NCBI GenBank assembly: GCA_019828545.1
Contig: JACVRA010000329.1
Span: 1 to 64,000 of the forward strand
Length of the DNA: 64,000 bases
Reading direction: 5' to 3'
DNA from: Paracamarosporium sp. OC-R06-R3
Taxonomy: Eukaryota; Ascomycota; Dothideomycetes; Pleosporales; Didymosphaeriaceae
The translations under genes and the position numbers were made by a program. The notes under the pieces were generated by a model. The model made no database searches. It saw only the letters and a list, made by a program, of their open reading frames with translations, and was not told the origin of the DNA. Shown one piece after another: positions 25,077 through 34,920 of this stretch (position 1 is its first letter; each line of letters opens with the position of its first letter).

Positions 25077-25655
25077 AAGGGCTCACGCAAAATTGACATC
25101 GACTGCGGTAGTTCGATGACGTTGAAAGTGTCACGCCTAAGCTCTTGATTCTGTTTTCTCGGGATATGTACCAATATCCTGAATTTCAAATTTCGGCATG
25201 GTGGTCTGGTAAGGTACGCATTCGGTCCGTTCCTAAGTTCATACAGAGTATTCTAAAGCATAACTAGTTGATATCATTTCGTCGAATACTTCAATTTAGT
25301 CCTTAAACTAATGTGAAGAATCCTTCAATGATGTATTGACGAAAGTAGAGTGAATCCACTGCGAACCTCTCACTACGAAAGTATATATACAACGTGTAGA
25401 GAAGTCTGCCACAACCGTGATCGTAAGAACAGAAAGTTCCGACAATGGCTATTTTTCAACTATAGTGCGATGCGAAAAGTCAGAGCGCATCGTAATGCTC
25501 TAGATTTGGCCATGCAATACCCAATTGTCCTTGACCTTTCACGTGCTTATAACCTTGAATCTATGACTTGCCAAGGTCACTACCAATAAACACTACCTCT
25601 ACCGCCGCGAAACTAGCACTTATCAGCCAAGGCTCTCATTAATGAAAGGCCCTAC
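25077..25655. other. Intergenic between convergent genes
   Basis: This 0.6 kb stretch includes a 79-codon plus-strand frame from a GTG at 25350 with biased composition and no family resemblance. Short protein-like fragments (for example SRDMYQYPEF near 25155) could be remnants of an extended F-box gene tail. Nothing firm is seen. Confidence 0.35.
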
Positions 25656-26573
25656 TTACGCCGCAGTAGACGCAGCAATCTCTAACCTCCGTGCATTGGT
25701 AAAGATCGCAAGCGCAAGAGCAAAGGCCACTGTGAACCCCGCCATGGCACTGATTCGTCCTCCTTCCGACCTGATGAAATAGAGAACCACAATTGAAATA
25801 ATCGGCATTGTAGCAGCAATTACACTAACCAGAATATTATTAAATCTCAGGAGGGAGGCTTCACTGTAGTGAAGGATTCCGCTGTGAGGATCGATTGACT
25901 TCTGGAATGGCTTTTGGCGCGAGGAGGAATGCCGAGTAAAGCAGGTCTTGAGCCAGTTCCAGAAGTCTAAGACGGAAGAAGAAAGGATCTTGGAAAAGAC
26001 GTCATGCTCTATGGTGCTGCTATGGAGGGTAAGGAGATCTTTCTCGAGAACCTCGTGTTCTCTAGGATGGCTTGTAGTTGGAAGTTCCCATGTAAACGCT
26101 TCGCTACCTTGTAGGAAGTTTTCACCCTCGCCAATTCCACCGAGCCATGCACGTAGGAATCGGAGGTCTGCCTTCTCTGGCGACGAGATACGCTGGACCT
26201 GGGCTAATTGTATCACTGCGGCGTCTACAAAAAGTCATCGCTTGCCAGGCCATGTTCGTTTTGATTTCTTACTGTATTCTTTCAGCTTTTCGCGGATCTC
26301 GAGGAGCTTTTCGTGTTGTAGGCTATTTTCAGACTTTCTGAGCCTGCGAAAGTAGGTAGAGTATTGTTTCTCTTCCAAATCGCTGGAAGCGTCGTCGTCT
26401 GCGCAAAGGTCGCGGAATTGCACTTGTAAGTCCACCAGCTCAGCCTGCAGACTTAAAAGATTTAGCATGTTGAGGGAGTTGAACCGCCTAAAGATCGCTG
26501 CCTCAGGATAGTGGCCCATCAAATCGGCTAGCCGATGATAACCAAGAGGTTCGGTGACAGCAGGCGTTGCCAT
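25656..26573 (-). CDS. DUF6594 fungal membrane protein (two exons)
   Basis: Exons 26573-26273 and 26224-25656 join over a 48-base intron (TACA|GTAAG ... TAG|AC) to give 289 residues. The start is the ATG of MATPAVTEPLGYHRLADLM. The N-terminal block (GYHRLADLMGHYPEAAIFRRF, then a LLSLQAEL helix) and the junction EYNAAVIQLAQ match DUF6594, a fungal family with cytosolic helices followed by C-terminal membrane helices. Two hydrophobic segments are clear: about 230-251 (VSVIAATMPIISIVVLYF) and 258-276, followed by the family-typical TNARRLEIAASTAA end. Function is unknown. It is divergent from the HeLo-like/protease gene at 26814, with only 240 bases between the start codons, so shared regulation is likely. 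Confidence 0.8.
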
Positions 26574-26813
26574 CAAGCTTATCGCTCTTTGTGATTTACC
26601 AACTTTAAAAATAGTATTTTGGGGTATGATCACTTCTCAACCGACTCTACGCCTGAACTACAGCAAGAGAATTTGGTCCCATCAGGCTGAAATGCTTCAC
26701 GTGATGCTCGCCTGCATGGCGGGGTTGCCTCAGCCTACCCAAATCTTAGCCTTGCGGTTATATCCCTTATATGTACATTCTCCAACGCCGAAATATCTCA
26801 TCAGGTAGTCAAG
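26574..26813. promoter_or_regulatory. Short bidirectional promoter between DUF6594 and HeLo-like/protease genes
   Basis: Only 240 bases separate two ATG codons on opposite strands. Both transcripts must start inside, so the pair is very likely co-regulated. An AT-rich patch with ttatatcccttatatg lies at 26758-26774. No specific operator is recognised. Confidence 0.5.
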
Positions 26814-28259
26814 ATGGCGGAACCTCTAGCCGCCGTCAGCGGAATTGTAGCACTAAGTCAAGCATGGTCTCGAGCAATTGAACCGTTTCGATCTGGAGCG
26901 ATCTCCGATGATCCAAGGCAGAAAAAGTTGCTGGATCAATTTACGGTTTACATGACCATTCTTGAAGAGTGTATGGAGGCTGTCCAAGTTGCACCCGAGA
27001 AAACAACGTCAAACGCTGTTTTGCAATCTATAGCAGGTTGCCAACAACTCGGGGAAGACATGGTTCAGCGGACTAAGGAAGTTACGAAGGGCCACAGCAA
27101 CAGAACCTTTCGCACTCTGTACAAGATTAATTGGGATGCTCTCGAAGCAGTGACCAAAGAGTTTCAGCGTAGTGTACTGCTTACTCACTACCTAATACAG
27201 AGGTATGTACTCCGTTGGCCGCTAAATTTTGCTGAATGACATCAATTGAACATCTTTAGTGCACTTTGGAAAGCGAAAATGAATGACCAAAGCAATTTGC
27301 GAAGTAATAGTTCGATGCCCGCACGTCAAACTCAGAAAATAGGACAAATTGACCCAATCTTTCGGTCCAACGTGTCAGATACAGCCTCGTTCACCGTTGA
27401 TGAAGATTCAGCGGCAGATGTAGAGAGTCTCGTGGAACAATCTGAATCCCACAGGATAGCGATACGAGACGTACAGTTTGATAATGACCCTAGCCTTGTC
27501 CTGGGGACAATCACAGTCACACACGAAAGTCAACCAAGATTTGTTCCTGTCCGCGCGAAGTTTGACACCGGCGCGGACGTCAACTTCTTGCCTTTCAATT
27601 TTGTCGAAAGGCACGGGCTCTCTGCCTTACTGGTCGAACTAGAGGGTGAAGACTCAGAAGACAACGTGTTCATAGGCCTCAACAACCAGGAATATATCAT
27701 CCATCACACAATCACACTACAATGGTGTGCCACCACCATGCATAAGGTCCGTACTACACTGTTCCACGTCGCGGATGATCTTCCCTACGATATGTTGCTG
27801 GGAAACCCATTCATCCAAGAAAACAAGATCTTCCATCCGCAACGTGTGGCTTTGCCATTGAGGCGAAAGCACCGTACCTTTGGTATGTGATCACGTTTCC
27901 CCTATGAACATATCATCCCCTCTAACACTACTACAGCCCAACAGAAAGAAGAAGAGCAAAGAAAGCAAGCGCAGAACTTAGCAGCGGCGGAAGAATTACA
28001 ACGTACAAGAGATGAAGACGCGCGGCAACGCGCCATGGAAAGAGAGGCAAGGAGACTGGCAAAGGCGCAGACGTCTGCTTCGTCTATGGCATCGACATCT
28101 GCGTCTTCAAGTCATCTCGGCATCGATGCAGCCACTGCTACGTCCTCCACACCAGCCCGATCCGTAGCCAGTTCAGACCCCAGCACAGACATACCACCCT
28201 CGGCTTCGGATGCTCCACCTCGACTTCACGGCAATCCAACAAAGAGAACACATCCTTGA
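26814..28259 (+). CDS. HeLo/SesA-like N-terminal domain fused to retropepsin-like aspartic protease and charged helix (three exons)
   Basis: Exons 26814-27202, 27260-27882 and 27937-28259 join over 57- and 54-base introns into 444 residues. Residues ~1-125 start MAEPLAAVSGIVALSQAW and are all-helical, like the HeLo-like/SesA domains at the head of fungal STAND/NLR and cell-death proteins. After a polar linker comes a retropepsin-like domain: D232 in FDTGAD, a flap segment VFIGLNNQEYII, and the closing MLLG at 308-311 before NPFI. Only one DTG is present, so the enzyme should act as a dimer, as retropepsins do. Residues ~338-385 are a charged coiled-coil-like helix (KEEEQRKQAQNLAAAEEL), then a Ser/Thr/Pro tail. 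No polymerase or integrase follows, so this is a host gene rather than a transposon pol. It is divergent from the DUF6594 gene. The protease fold is well supported; the HeLo/SesA label is by resemblance. Confidence 0.78.
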
Positions 28260-28937
28260 AGAACATTTCCCTCAATACTATTTTTGTTCGTAGTATGAGG
28301 TAGGGTCGAACTTGTACAGCCATATATGCGTCTCAGTCGGAGTCCTGTAACGATTCATTATGCATGATACATGTTAAGAGCGATCAGTATCCCTCCACCA
28401 TATTTTTTCTTTAGCATAATCCAATGGAACCGTTTTCAAGAATGTTCTCTCTTCAATGGACTCTAATTCTACTGTATCCTAGGTTAATTTTTGCCATGTA
28501 ATCCTTTTCACTTTTGTTAATATACCAGTCAAAGAAATTCGACTCGCCAACCAACCAAACGTCCTCAGTAGAACAGCCTTCGTTTGTACATCTATGAGAT
28601 TTCTAAGAGGCACGGGTTTCGTCCGATCCGCTCAGTTTTAGAGTGTGGACCGTTCACTTGGTGGTACCAACGATAAAGATTGCAACCATTGAGTCCAAAG
28701 AAACATACTGCGTGCACCAGAAGATCCGGGAAGGGTATATTGATCGCAGCTAAAAACCTCGTTCTCCAAACTCGCTATATGCGCCTAATCTACCAGCACC
28801 AAGCCTAATCATGACAATTCAGCGTCAAACAATCTGAAATGTAAGTAAATCCACAACAAATACATCCCACCTCTTCAGACATAGAAGCGACATAACCGAG
28901 GATTCGTAGCCCTCATCTTGGCACCTGAACACTCTTC
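28260..28937. other. Intergenic between convergent genes
   Basis: About 0.7 kb, AT-leaning, 3' of two converging genes. No open frame of note, repeat or RNA gene. Confidence 0.5.
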
Positions 28938-30275
28938 CTAATCGGAACCATCCTCAGGTAGTTCCGCGATGACGTTCTCCACCATGCCAATCAGTTCATC
29001 TACATCAGGTCTTTCTCCTGGTTCGACTGTCAAGCATTTCCTGACAACGTCCTTTACGTTGTCGCTAATACCCTCGCCATCTGCGGGCTTCTTCGCTCCT
29101 CTACCCTCATCTGGAAACCTCCAGTCTCCACCGAGGACGCACATACTCAGACTACCACCCGTCTCATCACTGCGCGCCTCGAATGGCGATTTTCCGACAA
29201 GACATGCATAGAGCATGCAACCCATACTCCAGATGTCCACCTTGGTGTCAATGACAGACCCGGTTTTTACGTCGAAGAGTTCGGGCGCGCGGTAGGGCAT
29301 GGTGGATTGTTCGGCGGCGATGTCTTGTACTTGGATTGCTAGGGAGCGCGATGTTATGGGAGTTGGCGAGGGCGCGAGCGAGCCAAGATCCATAAGGATT
29401 GGTGTTTGGCCGTCGTCGTCTATCATCACGTTGCCTATTCCCCTTGTCAGTATAATCCAATCAACTTTAAAGCAGAAATGGAAGCCCTACCAGGCTTGAT
29501 ATCCCTATGCGCATACGCCCTCTCACCGCCGGGTGCGATACCGTCCTGTGCCAGGCTCACCTCATTCTCCAGAAGCCCTTCGGCCTCCACCTCGTCATCG
29601 TCATCATCATTCCTGTGTCGCCTGCTGGCACGCATCTCCATTGCCTCTGCAGCCTCTGCATCCGCCCTCGCCGCATCTTTCCTAACCTTCTTTGCTTTGC
29701 CCTCGCTCCGTGCACCGCCCGGTCCTTCTCTTACTTTGTACTGATGCATCGTCTTGAGCGCCTTGCACACGCCCAAAAACAGCTGCATGAGCCTCTTTTC
29801 AGGGAACTTGGTGTGATTGACAAGGTTCGCATTGATCATGTCCTGCAGGTTCCCTCTCCTGTAGTACGGTAACAAGATGTATACAGTTTTCGCCGACGGG
29901 TCGGATTTATCGGACGCGACGCTGTAATCAATCGAATGGATTATGTTGGTATGCGGAGAAAAGAGCGAGTAGGCTTCTACTTCTTTGAGGGCTTGCGAGA
30001 CGGATTCTTGGCCGAAGGGGCAGCGGATCTTCTTCAAGGCAAAGAGCTGTTGGTTGGAATTGTCTTGGACGAGGTAGACGTAGGAGAAACCACCCTTTAC
30101 ATGCACTGTTAGACAATGCGCGCAGGAAATGAATTGGTCGTGAGCTTACCTCGCCGAGTAGCCGCAGTATCTTGAAGCTGCGACTATTTATCTTAAGCTG
30201 CGGCGAGCCGGGAAAGCACACCATGCAGTTTGTGAACGAGTATACAACATCGAGAAAATAGGACCCTAATGACAT
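28938..30275 (-). CDS. env7: Env7/STK16-type Ser/Thr protein kinase (three exons)
   Basis: Exons 30275-30150, 30094-29491 and 29434-28938 join over 55- and 56-base introns into 408 residues. The N-terminus MSLGSYFLDVVYSFTNCMVC has cysteines at 17 and 20 suited to palmitoylation, which holds yeast Env7 on the vacuole and mammalian STK16 on membranes. The kinase domain has the glycine loop GEGGFSYVYLV (~41-51), K63 in FALKK, the catalytic HRDIKPGN at 238-245, and DLG at 259-261 in place of DFG, as is usual in this family. A PYRAPELF activation segment and VDIWSMGC follow. A ~70-residue charged insert (about 162-234, with RRHRNDDDDDEVEAE) separates helix E from the catalytic loop. Likely role: vacuole/Golgi membrane dynamics, from homology. 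Confidence 0.9.
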
Positions 30276-30479
30276 CTTGGCGGCGGTTTAGAGGGGATGC
30301 GGGTGCGGATGCGCGGGAGAGCTGTTGGTGTTCAGGACAGCTATGCGGAGCTGCTTATCGATCTCCGGGCGGAGAATCAAGGGATGCGTGGCACCGGTAG
30401 ACAAGGTGTGTTACGAGCGATGAGACACAACGCTGGCGATTGGGATATTCCGACGTAGAAAGAGTGAGTTTGTCTGTTG

Positions 30480-31219
30480 TTAGCTGGAGCTGCGCAACGG
30501 GTACGGCGAAGCTGGGAGGTGGTTCGTTGATGCGCCAAGATGAATGTGGCTGTGTTTGTCAGCCACACCCTTTGACGCGTCGCGCCTGTCTTTGGGGATA
30601 TTTGCAACCAAGACCACATAGATTGACATCTCGCAATTACATTTGGCTGGACTCCTCAGTCTCAAACAATCTCAAGAGCTATGTCATAGTGATCCGTGGA
30701 CGTTTCCATCTGCGTCCTCCGACCGCAAATAGCGTTTCTTGACCAGTTTCTTAGCACATTGCCGCATCTGAGCCTGTATCGCATTTTGACTATGATGAAA
30801 GTTGATAGTGCTTTCCGAATGTCGCGCAGTCGAGGAAGACCTCAGGTATAACGGCGCCAATAATTTCTCGGATACGATTTCGTACTCAGTAATGCACCCA
30901 GAAACACTCATGCGAAGCCTGTTAAGCATAATCGCGATTACATTGTAAGTGTACTTTGGCTGTGCTAAAAGCATCATATGGAAAGAAGACAGACCCACCC
31001 TCCTGTGCTTTTGCCAGATATACAATCAAAGTAATAGCATGGGAGGCAACTAGAATCATGGTTCGAATCCTCTTCACTCTTGTATCCTATAGAGACCTCA
31101 AATCTAGCTACTTCTGCCATGACGGCCTTCAAACGGAACAGTTTGAGGACACCCCTCACATCACTACAATTAATATCAAATGAATTGGCTCCTCTAGTCC
31201 ACAAGTGTAGGCAGACCAT
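30480..31219 (-). pseudogene. Decayed patatin-like phospholipase
   Basis: The minus strand carries, in order, a degraded oxyanion segment NCSDVRG (DGGGIRG in intact proteins), a YFDCISGKSTGG nucleophile elbow (31025-30990 region, serine kept but the first glycine neighbour changed), a donor-like GTGGGT just after it, and LNRLRMSVSGCI. The intact gene at 34921 has GTSTGG, an intron at the same spot and LGRLRLDVDTC. Further downstream CEMSIYVVLVANI resembles the SCKVALMAI strand. Stops and a lost C-terminal half, including the aspartate of the catalytic dyad, mark it as dead. It is a broken relative of the nearby intact gene, in opposite orientation. Confidence 0.65.
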
Positions 31220-31284
31220 TGAACATGAGGAACATATCTAGACACAACACTGCTTTCCCGTCCCAGGCTGCTGCGACCGCATCG

Positions 31285-31593
31285 TCAACCCGTTCTAGAA
31301 CCAGCTCGATATCGATTTCTACAAACAACAAAGCATATCAAAGCAAGGCCGCTCAGCAAGTCTTGCGAACACCTGTGGTAGGCTTCGCGATACTGCTTTG
31401 AAATAACATTTGTGATGTCTCTCATAGTACGACATAATGTTGTCACCGACGTAACTGTACCTGCCACACCCGTTCCCAGCGTATATATATGCCAAACCCC
31501 AGAAGAGACGGATGATTCTATGTGGCTGGTGACTCTGACGATTCCATACTTCCTGATTTCTCCGATTAGAAAACGGTTCGCATGATTTGGCAT
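31285..31593 (-). CDS. Unassigned 102-aa frame upstream of the patatin relic
   Basis: An ATG-started frame (MPNHANRFLIGEIRKYG). Regular-looking protein follows for about 75 residues, with a strand-rich first half (VWHIYTLGTGVAGTV) and helical second half ending in a hydrophobic LLSGLALICFVV. Composition is protein-like rather than random. I recognise no family. It lies on the same strand just ahead of the patatin relic and may belong to the same decayed locus, or be a separate broken gene. Confidence 0.3.
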   Translation of the reverse strand: MPNHANRFLIGEIRKYGIVRVTSHIESSVSSGVWHIYTLGTGVAGTVTSVTTLCRTMRDITNVISKQYREAYHRCSQDLLSGLALICFVVCRNRYRAGSRTG

Positions 31594-33110
31594 GATTTCA
31601 ACAGTGCCGACGTACGTATCAATACCTTTTCTAATGAGGAAAATTGCCCTATAGTAAGCTATCTATCCTGCCCGCGCTGAGCGCTCTCCTCTATATTGAT
31701 ATAATCTGATAATACCATAGACACCTTTATTTTGAACTCACCCACTCCTATATCTATCTTTGTCCAACCGCATATAACGTTGGTCCCCAAAGGATTCGTT
31801 TACACAAGCAGGCTGGTTCCAGACTGCAGGGATATCAAATACCGGACACACCGGTGTCCCGCCAGATGTGCCACCGCCACAGCCCATCTTACCAAAGTTC
31901 AACGTTGACGGTATCGAAAGCTACAATCGCCCGCAACCTACAAGCAGTGCAACGTTAATACCTAAGATGTTGTAGATTTATGTAGAATAATACATGATCT
32001 CTTTCGTAGTGAGAGACGACCGCAAACTAATGACCATGCTTCCTTTGAGATGTTTTGTCAGTGGGAAGACATGTCATCTCGTGGCAACGGTAGCGATTGC
32101 GCGTAGCCTAGCTCAGAACTCTACAAAGGTAAGTTGACTAACTCCCTTTAAGATCTTTTCTGGGACTAACGTGTACTAATGTTCTTCTTAAGCTCGCAAT
32201 TACATACGGTGCTACAAGAACGGATAGCTTGGGATGCGCACGTTCGATAACACCCTAGCAAGAGATACTTCTTCACATCTATTCCAGCAGCTGTTGATGC
32301 AGTGAAAGAAACACAGTAACCTTATAACAAGGTCTAGCACTAGGAACTAAAGATTGGTAGTTGCCTAAAGGACCATGACCACCGAAAGGATATTCACCCT
32401 AAAGGATCGTCGCCTTCAAGGACAGTAGTCATCAGAAGGGATAGTGAGAGGAACAAGAGAGCCAAGAAGCAGCCAAAGTATAAATAGTCGCGGCTCGGTT
32501 CTATCCGATGAGACTGTTGCAGTCGCTGCTCTACCCGGGGGTACATTCCGCAGGAGAAAGGTGCGGATGGCTGGCACCGCCACCCATTCTTGCGGTTTCT
32601 CTCGGCCCTATCCCTCCACCACCTTCTTACCCCATCACTGTCATTACAGCGAAAAACCTCTGCTAAGAGTAGATAAGGATCTATGATAGTTATCGCTCAC
32701 TGAAATAAACCATATGAATCTCCTCATCAACCATTTGAGGCCACATCAAGGTTACAGAATCAGTGCCTGCGTGTACTCCTCACAGCGACATATCACTCTC
32801 GTTATGTTTTACAGAAAGAAATGATATTCCGAACTTGTTTAATGTGGTAATAAAGAGTGGTCGCCAAGATCGACCAATATGACGGATCTCCGTTCGTTAC
32901 TCGTTGTTTGATTTGTGGGTTGTGGGTCCGGAGAAATATCACAAGCGAGCAGGTATGAGTCATACCACAATTATAGGCAAAACTCACAAGTCGGATCTAC
33001 GGTCTAAGCAATGGAAGCAGATCCAGCACCTGCAGATTCAAAGACACAAGATCCTCCACAAAATATGACTATATATATTTGTATTTCTACACAATCAACA
33101 ACCAATCAGA
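31594..33110. other. Intergenic, AT-rich
   Basis: This 1.5 kb stretch has no supported gene. A TATA-like tataaatag lies at 32478-32486, inside a segment with repeated rrGGATAkTcrcC-type blocks (about 32350-32450). This could be an old LTR, but no second copy or terminal repeat is seen in the window. No other signal. Confidence 0.4.
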
Positions 33111-33193
33111 GGCCGCTTGGCGCAACGGTAGCGCGTCAGATTCCAGTATACGGAATGTCCTGAAGGTTAGCTGTTCGAATCAGCTAGTGGTCA
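33111..33193 (+). tRNA. tRNA-Trp (CCA) with an 11-base intron
   Basis: All arms can be drawn. The acceptor GGCCGCT pairs with AGTGGTC (two G-T pairs). The D arm is GCGC AACGGTA GCGC. The anticodon stem TCAGA carries loop TTCCAG with CCA at positions 34-36. The variable loop is AGGTT, and the T arm AGCTG TTCGAAT CAGCT is perfect. The discriminator is A, followed by a TTTTTTT Pol III terminator. An 11-base intron sits at the standard site after position 37 (33147-33157). Its ggaat pairs with attcc in the anticodon loop region, the usual pre-tRNA anticodon-intron helix. The innermost anticodon stem pair is A31-C39, a mismatch. Internal A box (tggcgcaacgg) and B box (gttcgaatc) are intact. Confidence 0.88.
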
Positions 33194-33591
33194 AATTTTT
33201 TTGTCACGTGATGTAATAATAATGATCTGAATCTAATAAACTAATATATAACAATATTATAATGATAAAAGACTCTGCTAAGCATACGCGCGATATATGA
33301 CGAAAGAGTATAAAGCAAACGAGAACAACAATACCGTTACAGAATGAAGCTATCTACTACCTGCATGATCCTCTGTGTACAGTGTAGAAGAAAGAGTGCG
33401 TAGAGATTGAGCGAACCTATCTCAGGAGGCATGCTCTGCATCTTATAGATCTGAAATCAAGAACAGTAGTACATTACACCCACTCTTTTCGAAATGGAGA
33501 CATGGGAAGGGTAAACTGCAAAGACAACATCTCACATGCAAAAAGTTAATGTACAAACTAACAAGATCTGCCGCTTCCTCTGTGCCGGATT
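33194..33591. other. Intergenic, AT-rich
   Basis: About 0.4 kb of AT-rich DNA after the tRNA terminator, with no open frame or repeat of note. Confidence 0.5.
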
Positions 33592-33988
33592 TTAGGATAT
33601 CCAAAGATGCTGATAGTTACTAGTAAACCGCCTTTCAAGCCTGATCTTCATAGGAAGCTCGACGGTCGCGATGTTGACATTTGCACATCGAGTTGCTTCC
33701 TCAGTCTCATCTCCTTGCGAACCAACTTTTACGTCCACGAACCGCGATCCTTTCGGTATCTCGACTGGTTGTAATTTCGAAGACTGTGTTTCTAAGATGA
33801 TTGAGATGGTGAACACTAATCGGCTTTTGTGGGTACCTACTGCTTATCGAATCTCTACGGACGACTTTGGCCTCATTCCTTTGCGTGTCATAAATAAATA
33901 GCTTCTTCTCTTTGTCCGGTAAGTCTCTGTGTCTCTGAATCGGTGAATCAAGAGTCGGCGACGCCGGGGCGGATTCGATCGTGCTCAT
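33592..33988 (-). CDS. Small unassigned gene, probably two exons (115 aa)
   Basis: The ATG at 33988 opens MSTIESAPASPTLDSP, a polar N-terminus. A donor GTAGGT at 33840 and acceptor TTAG ending at 33792 define a 49-base intron that joins exon 1 (33988-33841) to exon 2 (33791-33592) in frame. The joined protein continues SSKLQPVEIPKGSRFVDVKV and ends HLWIS. Without the intron the first frame runs on to a stop soon after. The size and splice signals fit a real fungal gene. There is no known domain, so expression evidence is lacking and confidence is low. Confidence 0.35.
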
Positions 33989-34920
33989 AGTTATTATACT
34001 CCAAGTTTCGAGACCAACTTAATAAAGGTGGGGCAGGTGCAGAGCCGCATCAGGAGCTGAGGGTGACCATGCTTTAAACTATGATGGCAGAATAACGGAA
34101 AGGCTGAAATGACGGGGCACATGCCCCGTCAGGTAACCCGATCTCGGCAGGTGTGAATCGCGAATAACAACCCGTATTTGAGATTAGGCGCTGCTACTCA
34201 GCCACCACATTTGTCTTTTACGAGAAAGGTGTACACACATGGCCCCTCATAGCCTCCACATGCGACAGCTTGTAGGTTATTCACCAATCATGGGACGACC
34301 GAGCTTGTTCTTGCGGTCATTCGATTTTCGCACACGGCAGCCACATGAGTGGGACCTAAAGTATGACCAGTTGTGTAACCACACCTTTCCGAAACCCTTT
34401 TCACCAACCTGACCCCCCTTTTGTTGTTCCCGCTCGATCACGCAGTTCTAGATAGGTATCTCGTCGCATCAACCGCCGCGCTTGAAACGCTTATAGATCT
34501 TGAGCTATTCAAAGGGGTTCAGATTATAGGACGGTACTGTCACTTTCGACTCTCAAGAAGTGTCCGGAGAAGTTGAGAATAGGCACAACTCAGCCTTTCG
34601 ACTGACCATCCATTCTGTCAACAACTTTCAGTTGCCATATGCGGCCTTTCCATGCCTTGTGAGGTCCCTCAGTCGGTGAGAATAGTGCAGGTGGCTTGAT
34701 ATGATGTTATTTGGAGTCTAGAAGCTGAACCATACTGGCTGATAAAATGCGAAGGCTTGCATGCTGACTTCGGGAACGTATAGACGCCGACGAGGCTCTA
34801 GTTCAGCCTTCTCCTGAGTCGTTCCTCAGCCTTGTGCGTGCAAAAACAATAAAGTATGCTAGTCACAAGTAGCCATATGCGAACAAACGTTAAGTTGTGT
34901 TCTTTTCTTTGGTGAATCAT
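33989..34920. other. Intergenic upstream of patatin
   Basis: About 0.9 kb with no supported gene. It should contain the patatin promoter and that of the small minus-strand gene. No repeat or RNA gene recognised. Confidence 0.5.

Noticed and set aside
25350..25589. 79-codon plus-strand frame.
   Set aside because: Starts at GTG, no domain, biased composition.
31051..31085. ggttcgaatcc string resembling a tRNA B box.
   Set aside because: No acceptor, D or anticodon arm can be drawn around it.
32350..32690. TATA-bearing block that could be a solo LTR.
   Set aside because: No matching terminal repeats, target duplication or second copy in the window; left as intergenic.
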